Source: Candidatus Zambryskibacteria bacterium RIFCSPLOWO2_02_FULL_39_14 (GTDB lineage Bacteria > Patescibacteriota > Minisyncoccia > Phycocordibacterales > Zambryskibacteraceae). Taken from it: DNA of 20,260 nucleotides. A program made the position numbers and the translations under genes. The notes under the pieces are model-generated. The model made no database searches, was not told the DNA's origin, and was given only the letters and a program-made list of their open reading frames with translations. Shown one piece after another: positions 15,994 through 20,260 of the stretch. Position 1 is the stretch's first letter, and the number at the start of each line of letters is the position of its first letter. The stretch spans positions 1 through 20,260 of the forward strand of contig MHWM01000016.1 in NCBI GenBank assembly GCA_001824135.1, in the 5' to 3' direction.

Positions 15994-16353
15994 TTATTTT
16001 AGATCTGTCTGTGTAGATCTGACTATCTGTAAATACTTTTCTGTTTTACGACCCAATCTATCTCGAGCCTTGATCGCCATTATACTGATACCGTCCGATA
16101 CTATCAATTTTTCACTCCAAGCTCCTTTTTCATCCGTGAAAATTTGCCGATCATTTAAACTAATCCAAGAAATGTTCTTGGCTCGGCCCTCTATGGTTAC
16201 TAAAGAATTCTCTGATAAATATCCATCTTTAGGGCTGTCGATCCATATTCGCGGTCCAAGTATGAGAAATCGCGCTTGATATGAGGAATAAGCAATGAGG
16301 AATATAAATAAAATAAGTAAGAAAATATGTTTTGACTGGACGTCTATTTTCAT
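15994..16353 (-). CDS. Small membrane-anchored protein with one Ig-like domain
   Basis: A 119-aa protein with an N-terminal transmembrane anchor (residues about 9-24, HIFLLILFIFLIAYSS) and one exported beta-rich domain. The domain pattern 'I.SPKDGYLSENSLVTIEGRAKN...ISLNDRQIFTDEKGAWSEKLIVSDGISIMAIKARDRLGRKTEKYLQIV' matches the Big/glucodextranase-B-like Ig fold often found on bacterial surface proteins. The start ATG overlaps the ftsK stop (ATGA), so translation is coupled. It lies 6 nt before recA, forming ftsK - this gene - recA. The role is unknown; a cell-envelope function together with FtsK is possible but inferred. Confidence 0.82.
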   Translation of the reverse strand: MKIDVQSKHIFLLILFIFLIAYSSYQARFLILGPRIWIDSPKDGYLSENSLVTIEGRAKNISWISLNDRQIFTDEKGAWSEKLIVSDGISIMAIKARDRLGRKTEKYLQIVRSTQTDLK

Positions 16354-18518
16354 GAAGCCATAGTTTCTATATTTTCTTCATCAAGTTCTTGATTCATATT
16401 ACCTCCTTCTTGACCTATCACTTCTCGCGCTTTAGCACCAGATCCGGCGCCTATTACTCCGCGTTCTTCAAGCATATCAACTAGACGCGCAGCTCTTGCA
16501 TAACCGATACGAAGTTTACGTTGTAGAAATGAAGTAGAAGCTTTGCCCGCTCTCACTACTGTTTCTCTCGCTTCTTCATAAAGTTCATCATCATCTCCAT
16601 CAAAAGAATCTTCAGCTATCTCAGTGGAGAAGATAGCATTTGTGGTGTTGTCTGCAGAGAAATTGATCTCTTCTTGAAGTTCATCGGCATAAGTATCGCT
16701 AAGATATTTCACTACAGCTTTGACTTCTTTTTCAGAAATATAAGCTGATTGTATACGTACAGGTTTTGACATCTCTCCAGAAAGGAAGAGTAAATCGCCT
16801 GCGCCAAGAAGTTTTTCAGCACCTGATATATCAAGTATAGTACGCGAGTCTATTTGAGACGATACTTGCAAAGCAATACGTGCCGGTATATTGGCTTTAA
16901 TTAATCCAGTGATAACATTTACAGACGGTCTCTGAGTAGAAAGAATGAGATGAATACCTACAGCACGACTCATCTGAGCAAGGCGCACAACAGCAGCTTC
17001 AAGTTCTCTCGGATAAGACTGCATTAAGTCGGCCAATTCATCTATGATGATAATTATAAATGGCATCGAGTTGCTATCTTTATCGGTTTGTGTAGGTAAG
17101 ATGTTTTGATGATATGAAGTGATATCGCGCACACTACTTTTTTCGAGTATGTCGTAACGACGCTCCATCTCTTTAGCAAGCCATTTTAAAGCCAGAATAG
17201 CTTTTTTAGGGTCAGTAATGACTGGTGTTAGAAGATGTGGAATCTTATTGTACATTGTAAGTTCTACACGTTTAGGATCTATCATTATGAATTTAAGATT
17301 TTCAGGTGGATTTCTGAAGAGAAGGGAAGTGACTATGGTATGTATGGTTACTGATTTTCCGGAACCAGTGGCGCCGGCTATTAAAATGTGTGGCATTTTA
17401 GCCATGTTTGCAAAGTGTGAACGACCTGTTATATCTCGACCTAATGAAATAAGTAATGGCAAAGTACTTCCCGTATATTCTTTGTCAGAAACGAGTGAAC
17501 CAAGACCTATAGTTGATTTGAGAGTGTTAGGCACCTCGATACCTACTAATGATTTACCTGGTATGGGAGCTTCAATGCGTACTGGATGAGCTGCAAGAGC
17601 TAGTTCAAGATTATTTTGGAGTCCGATAATTTTTGAAAGTTTTACACCTTCAGCAGGTTTCAAGGCATAGCGAGTTACAGATGGACCAATAGATATCTCA
17701 TCCATCTCGACTACGATACCAAAATTAAGAAGTGTTCGTTTTATTAAATTAGCATTAGCTTTGATATCTCCGACACCGGGTTTACCGCGATCTCCTTCAA
17801 GAAGTGAAATAGGTGGTGGAATCCAGCGTTTGCCACTTTTCCGCGTAGCTATGGGAACAAAACCATCTTCTTCTTTTTTTGATTTTTGTGGAGTCTGGTT
17901 TGCCCAGGTTTCTTGTTTTTTCGATTCAGCTTCTTCTATATTTTCCACAGCTTTATCTATAGCAGCATCTTCAAGAGGATCTAGGTTATTTTCAAGTTCT
18001 TTTTTTGCCACCAGTTTTTTAATTAGAGCTATGATATCGAGTTTTATAGATGTGTCAAAGATTACTAAGATTGAAATAGTGATGAAGGCTATAAGAATTA
18101 CAGCACTTAAATAAATGTCAAATAAAGAACTCAAAGGTTTAGAGATAAATCCCCCAATAATTCCGCCTTCAGTGGATAGGAGATTTACAAGACCTAGAGA
18201 TGAAATAAAGAGAAAGAATGATCCAAAAATTTGTGGCATAGCAAAGTCTCTCTCTTGTTCTCGGAGAAATGATACGGCTAATAGTAGAAATACTATAGGT
18301 AGCAGGTAATAACCAATACCGAAAAGATAAGAGAGTGACGTGTAGGTAAGCCGACCAGCCTGACCAGCTAATTCAAAAGCTCCTAGAACCAGAAAGATTG
18401 CTAATACTATGGAAAATACTCCAAAGATACCATTTGCTGTTTCTCTAGAAATTATTCTAAAGATTGAGATACCATTCTCACCCCACCAATGAGCTCGTTT
18501 TTTACGGTTTTTTGCCAT
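16350..18518 (-). CDS. ftsK: FtsK/SpoIIIE-type DNA translocase
   Basis: A septum-anchored ATPase that pumps chromosomal DNA during division. The 722-aa product has four to five N-terminal membrane helices (residues about 30-160) and a short charged linker (165-225). The alpha/beta motor follows: FGIVVEMDEISIGPSVTRYALKP, Walker A GATGSGKS (382-389), FIMIDPKRVELTMYNKIPHLL and Walker B IIIIIDELADL (about 488-498). RLAQMSRAVGIHLILSTQRPSVNVITGLIKANIPARIAL, DSRTILDISGAEKLLGAGDLL and the C-terminal gamma winged helix (SFLQRKLRIGYARAARLVDMLEERGVIG, about 660-700) complete it. The linker is short compared with E. coli FtsK. It begins divergently from the regulator gene at 18720; no strong ribosome binding site is seen. 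Confidence 0.97.
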   Translation of the reverse strand: MAKNRKKRAHWWGENGISIFRIISRETANGIFGVFSIVLAIFLVLGAFELAGQAGRLTYTSLSYLFGIGYYLLPIVFLLLAVSFLREQERDFAMPQIFGSFFLFISSLGLVNLLSTEGGIIGGFISKPLSSLFDIYLSAVILIAFITISILVIFDTSIKLDIIALIKKLVAKKELENNLDPLEDAAIDKAVENIEEAESKKQETWANQTPQKSKKEEDGFVPIATRKSGKRWIPPPISLLEGDRGKPGVGDIKANANLIKRTLLNFGIVVEMDEISIGPSVTRYALKPAEGVKLSKIIGLQNNLELALAAHPVRIEAPIPGKSLVGIEVPNTLKSTIGLGSLVSDKEYTGSTLPLLISLGRDITGRSHFANMAKMPHILIAGATGSGKSVTIHTIVTSLLFRNPPENLKFIMIDPKRVELTMYNKIPHLLTPVITDPKKAILALKWLAKEMERRYDILEKSSVRDITSYHQNILPTQTDKDSNSMPFIIIIIDELADLMQSYPRELEAAVVRLAQMSRAVGIHLILSTQRPSVNVITGLIKANIPARIALQVSSQIDSRTILDISGAEKLLGAGDLLFLSGEMSKPVRIQSAYISEKEVKAVVKYLSDTYADELQEEINFSADNTTNAIFSTEIAEDSFDGDDDELYEEARETVVRAGKASTSFLQRKLRIGYARAARLVDMLEERGVIGAGSGAKAREVIGQEGGNMNQELDEENIETMAS

Positions 18519-18627
18519 TATGTAATAAATCTATCTTATAAATAATAACACGCTAAAAGGTAACGAACGATATTTTGAAAATTATAATAAACACCTTGAG
18601 TATAGTTGAAAAATTTGTCTCTTAACT

Positions 18628-18642
18628 GCATAATGGATATGC
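18628..18642. repeat. Inverted repeat GCATA-N5-TATGC in the divergent promoter region
   Basis: A 5-bp inverted repeat with a 5-nt spacer lies directly upstream of the putative -35 box at 18643. It could be an operator for a dimeric regulator. Short arms make chance possible. Confidence 0.35.
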
Positions 18643-18671
18643 TTGTAATAAAGGACATAATATGATAGAAT
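18643..18671 (+). promoter_or_regulatory. Putative promoter of the winged-helix regulator
   Basis: TTGTAA (18643-18648), a 17-nt spacer and TAGAAT (18666-18671) form a plausible sigma70-type promoter. One AAAGGACATA repeat lies in the spacer and the next lies at the expected start site, the arrangement expected for repression. The 201-bp gap 18519-18719 also must hold the ftsK promoter, which I cannot place with confidence. Confidence 0.5.
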
Positions 18672-18708
18672 TAAAGGACATATTACTAAAGGGTATTAAA
18701 AGGACATA
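18650..18708 (+). repeat. Three direct repeats of AAAGGACATA upstream of the regulator
   Basis: Exact copies lie at 18650-18659, 18673-18682 and 18699-18708, with starts 23 and 26 bp apart. They cover the promoter spacer, the likely transcription start and the leader of the downstream gene. The core AAAGGACAT occurs twice more inside that gene. By eye I found it nowhere else in the window. Likely binding sites for the encoded regulator (inference). Confidence 0.75.
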
Positions 18709-18719
18709 GATATAGTAAA

Positions 18720-19484
18720 ATGGCTGACTTTACAGGAAAATCAGAAAGACTCTCTTCAGCTGTATATCTAATCACTAGTTTTTTTAGTGATCAGGAGCCT
18801 ATAAAGTGGAAGTTGCGCATACTTTCTTCTGACTTAATCTCTCTAAGTATAATCGTAAAAGACAATCTATCCAAAGATAGAGAAGTAGTAAATTTAAAGA
18901 TAAGAAATATTTTGTTAGAGACAATTAGTCTTTTGTCGGTTGTTAGAAATGTTGGTTTAGTATCTGATACTAACTACAGTCTATTGCACGGAGAATTTTT
19001 AAAATACATTGATTTACTGAATATTCCGATAGGTTTGTTAAATAAAGATAATAATTTAGCTTTGGCAACAGATTTTTTTAATGTTGATAGTCAAAATGAT
19101 AAAACACCAGAATATACAGGTAGAACGTTATTAATAGACAAAAATGATGAGGTTTTGCAAGAACGTAATTCTCAAGAACTTGCTAATCGCGCAACTAATA
19201 TTGATAAAGGACATCTATCAAGATTATCTAGTCATGATATTGATATTGTCCGTAATACAGGTAATCTAAAAGATTTTGGAGTTGTATCTGTTAAAAAAAA
19301 TAGTAGGCAGAGTATTATAGTTGCTATTTTAAAGCGTAAAAAGGAAATTATGATAAAGGACATTTCTCCATTAATTAGTGGTTGTAGCGAAAAGACTATT
19401 CAACGCGAACTTTCTGAAATGGTACGCGCAGGTGTGCTTAAAAAAGTAGGGGAGAAACGTTGGAGTCGTTATTCCCTCGCTTAG
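18720..19484 (+). CDS. Winged-helix DNA-binding protein with an N-terminal helical domain
   Basis: A 254-aa protein I cannot assign to a named family. Residues about 1-105 are predicted all-helical, perhaps a four-helix bundle (KSERLSSAVYLITSFFSDQEPIKWKLR, later VNLKIRNILLETISLLSVVRNVGL). Residues about 105-190 are polar and probably flexible. Residues about 197-254 form a DeoR-like winged helix: RQSIIVAILKRKKEIMIKDISPLISGCSEKTIQRELSEMVRAGVLKKVGEKRWSRYSL. CSEKTIQRELSEMV is the likely recognition helix region. It starts at the ATG at 18720, with AGGA 15 nt upstream, too far for a good Shine-Dalgarno. The repeats in front suggest autoregulation. No enzymatic motif is visible. Confidence 0.8.
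   Translation: MADFTGKSERLSSAVYLITSFFSDQEPIKWKLRILSSDLISLSIIVKDNLSKDREVVNLKIRNILLETISLLSVVRNVGLVSDTNYSLLHGEFLKYIDLLNIPIGLLNKDNNLALATDFFNVDSQNDKTPEYTGRTLLIDKNDEVLQERNSQELANRATNIDKGHLSRLSSHDIDIVRNTGNLKDFGVVSVKKNSRQSIIVAILKRKKEIMIKDISPLISGCSEKTIQRELSEMVRAGVLKKVGEKRWSRYSLA
19206..19214 (+). repeat. Internal AAAGGACAT copy 1
   Basis: An exact copy of the upstream repeat core (extended match GATAAAGGACAT with the copy at 19355) within the regulator's coding sequence. It is read here as codons AAA GGA CAT (Lys-Gly-His). Confidence 0.6.
19355..19363 (+). repeat. Internal AAAGGACAT copy 2
   Basis: A second internal copy, in a different frame from the first (ATA AAG GAC ATT, Ile-Lys-Asp-Ile). Because the frame differs, protein conservation cannot explain both copies. 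Confidence 0.6.
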
Positions 19485-19539
19485 TTGAAACTAACGAAGA
19501 CTGATCTTGCTTAATAAGAAACTATGATGTATTATGTGC

Positions 19540-19548
19540 TTATCCACA
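19540..19548 (+). promoter_or_regulatory. Perfect DnaA box TTATCCACA
   Basis: A consensus 9-mer DnaA box in the gap between the regulator and the surface-protein gene, just upstream of the -35 region of the TATAAT at 19572. It is single, with no cluster, AT-rich unwinding region or dnaA/dnaN nearby. A transcriptional or chance site is more likely than an origin. Confidence 0.4.
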
Positions 19549-19571
19549 GCATATCTGTTAAATATCTCCTG

Positions 19572-19577
19572 TATAAT
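19572..19577 (+). promoter_or_regulatory. Putative -10 box of the surface-protein gene
   Basis: A perfect TATAAT, preceded directly by TG, with no good TTGACA at the usual distance. Transcription would start near 19584 and leave a leader of about 130 nt before the ATG at 19715. That is unlike the near-leaderless spacing elsewhere in the window. Confidence 0.5.
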
Positions 19578-19600
19578 CTACAAAGTATAGATATTATTAG

Positions 19601-19714
19601 ATTGGCTTGCCGGCGAAGGCTTATCCGTTGTCGGCAAATTAATACCCGTGGTGTGACTCAAACAAAATTTAGAAATTATTGGGAAGCACTCACGCATTAG
19701 AAAATAAATTAACA
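19601..19714 (+). promoter_or_regulatory. Structured 5' leader of the surface-protein gene
   Basis: Two hairpins can be drawn. The first is TTGCCGGC (19607-19614) with GTCGGCAA (19630-19637), 8 bp, which can extend inward through a mismatch to a GG/CC pair and a 5-nt apex. The second is CGTGGTGTG (19647-19655) with CACTCACG (19687-19694), 8 bp with one bulged T and a 31-nt AT-rich loop. No U-tract follows either, so they do not look like terminators. No Shine-Dalgarno is seen before the ATG. I know no named riboswitch that matches. An mRNA-stabilising or translation-controlling leader is inferred. Confidence 0.45.
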
Positions 19715-20260
19715 ATGATAAAAAATAGAATGGCAAAGATTGCTGGCCTCGCGGTCGGTATGTCTCTTGCTTTAGGTGCCGTAGCTACCCCAGCAGGTGC
19801 TCAGACAATTGCTGACCTACAGGCGCAAATCAATGCGCTTTTGGCACAACTTGCTGCTCTTCAAGGTGGTAGTACAACAACTACTACTGCTTGTAGTTTC
19901 ACTCGTAGCTTGACTATGGGTGCAAGTGGTGCTGACGTTACTTGCTTGCAGCAATATCTGCAGGGTACAGGTCACTTCACCTTCTCTGGCGGAGCAACTG
20001 GTTACTTCGGCTCAATTACTAAATCTGCAGTAGCCGCTTGGCAAGCAGCCAACGGAGTTTCTCCTGCAGTTGGTTACTTCGGTCCTGTCTCACAGGCTAG
20101 GTATTCTGCTGTAGCTGGTACAACTGGTGGCACAACCACTGGCGGTACTACTACTGGAGGTATTACCACTCCTGGTGTTGAGGGCACCATAACGGTTACT
20201 AAGAATCCTTCTCCAGCTTCCGGTGTGAAGTTGTATGAAGGTGATTCAATGAAAACTGTC
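19715..20260 (+). CDS. Secreted peptidoglycan-binding-domain surface protein (3'-partial)
   Basis: An open frame from ATG 19715 to the window end, 182 codons with no stop. Residues 1-29 are a signal peptide (basic start, hydrophobic GLAVGMSLALGAVATPAGA, likely cleaved before QT). A short coiled coil follows (IADLQAQINALLAQLAALQ, 32-50). Residues about 60-135 are a PGBD-1-like peptidoglycan-binding domain (SLTMGASGADVTCLQQYLQ, GYFGSITKSAVAAWQAANGV, GYFGPVSQARY) with two Cys (60, 77). A TTGG-repeat linker comes next (136-153), and then the start of a further domain. The sequence is more GC-rich and uses different codons from its upstream neighbours, as expected for an abundant protein. This layout recalls S-layer-like proteins of Parcubacteria; the main domains lie beyond the window. 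Confidence 0.88.
   Translation, partial: MIKNRMAKIAGLAVGMSLALGAVATPAGAQTIADLQAQINALLAQLAALQGGSTTTTTACSFTRSLTMGASGADVTCLQQYLQGTGHFTFSGGATGYFGSITKSAVAAWQAANGVSPAVGYFGPVSQARYSAVAGTTGGTTTGGTTTGGITTPGVEGTITVTKNPSPASGVKLYEGDSMKTV

Noticed and set aside
15749..16279. A 176-codon plus-strand open frame antisense to recA and the 119-aa gene
   Set aside because: It overlaps two well-supported genes on the other strand, has no recognisable domain, and its composition is that of an antisense shadow.
17218..18114. Plus-strand open frames antisense to ftsK (17218-17589 and 17761-18114)
   Set aside because: They are fully inside the well-conserved ftsK coding region and show no family-like sequence or start signals.
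19485..19714. Replication origin or a tRNA gene in the last intergenic region
   Set aside because: There is only one DnaA box and no dnaA/dnaN or box cluster. The hairpins do not form a cloverleaf and I find no TTCGA-type T-loop.
20120..20175. ACT/GGT-rich tandem repeat near the right edge
   Set aside because: It is the coding sequence of a Thr/Gly linker (TTGG units) in the surface protein, in frame and with mixed codons, not a separate DNA repeat.
1..20260. CRISPR array, rRNA or prophage
   Set aside because: I saw no regularly spaced long repeats, no rRNA-like conserved segments and no phage structural genes. The AAAGGACATA copies are too short and too close to be CRISPR repeats.

Overview
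The window reads as a chromosomal segment of a Patescibacteria / Candidate Phyla Radiation bacterium, most likely from the Parcubacteria. This is inferred from gene content and style: moderate-to-low GC, very tight packing, short versions of RecO and GlyRS, an EF-P without the usual PGKG tip, a cysteine-free bS18, almost no Shine-Dalgarno sequences, and an S-layer-like peptidoglycan-binding-domain protein at the right edge. I cannot name a species.

Layout. Positions 1-13221 hold one nearly gapless plus-strand run: ileS (5' end outside the window), recO, a one-TM protein with Ig-like/DUF11-like exterior domains, glyS, an M3 oligoendopeptidase, an AI-2E family membrane protein, metG, tatD, rpsF, ssb and rpsR. 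It combines translation (three aminoacyl-tRNA synthetases, two small-subunit proteins) with single-strand DNA handling (RecO, SSB). TATAAT-like hexamers lie 4-9 nt before several ATGs, which suggests internal promoters and leaderless mRNAs. efp (minus strand) converges on rpsR.

Positions 13900-14980 are accessory. An 81-aa membrane-protein gene has its own consensus promoter, a strong Shine-Dalgarno and an intrinsic terminator, and is much more GC-rich than its neighbours. Next comes a REP-associated tyrosine transposase bracketed by CCTAGG palindromes; its stop codon overlaps the stop of recA.

Positions 14977-18518 (minus strand) form an apparent operon ftsK - small membrane-anchored Ig-like protein - recA. 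A divergent control region leads to a winged-helix regulator (18720-19484) preceded by three copies of AAAGGACATA, with two more core copies inside its coding sequence. The last part (19485-20260) has a perfect DnaA box, a TATAAT box, a leader that can fold into two hairpins, and the start of a secreted peptidoglycan-binding-domain protein that runs off the window.

The strongest oddities are: the complete histidine-phosphatase domain inserted inside IleRS, distinctly AT-rich compared with the flanking gene; the AAAGGACAT repeat/regulator locus; the transposase with its palindromes; the self-contained GC-rich 81-aa cassette; and the structured leader of the surface protein. All calls come from reading sequence only; no database search was run.
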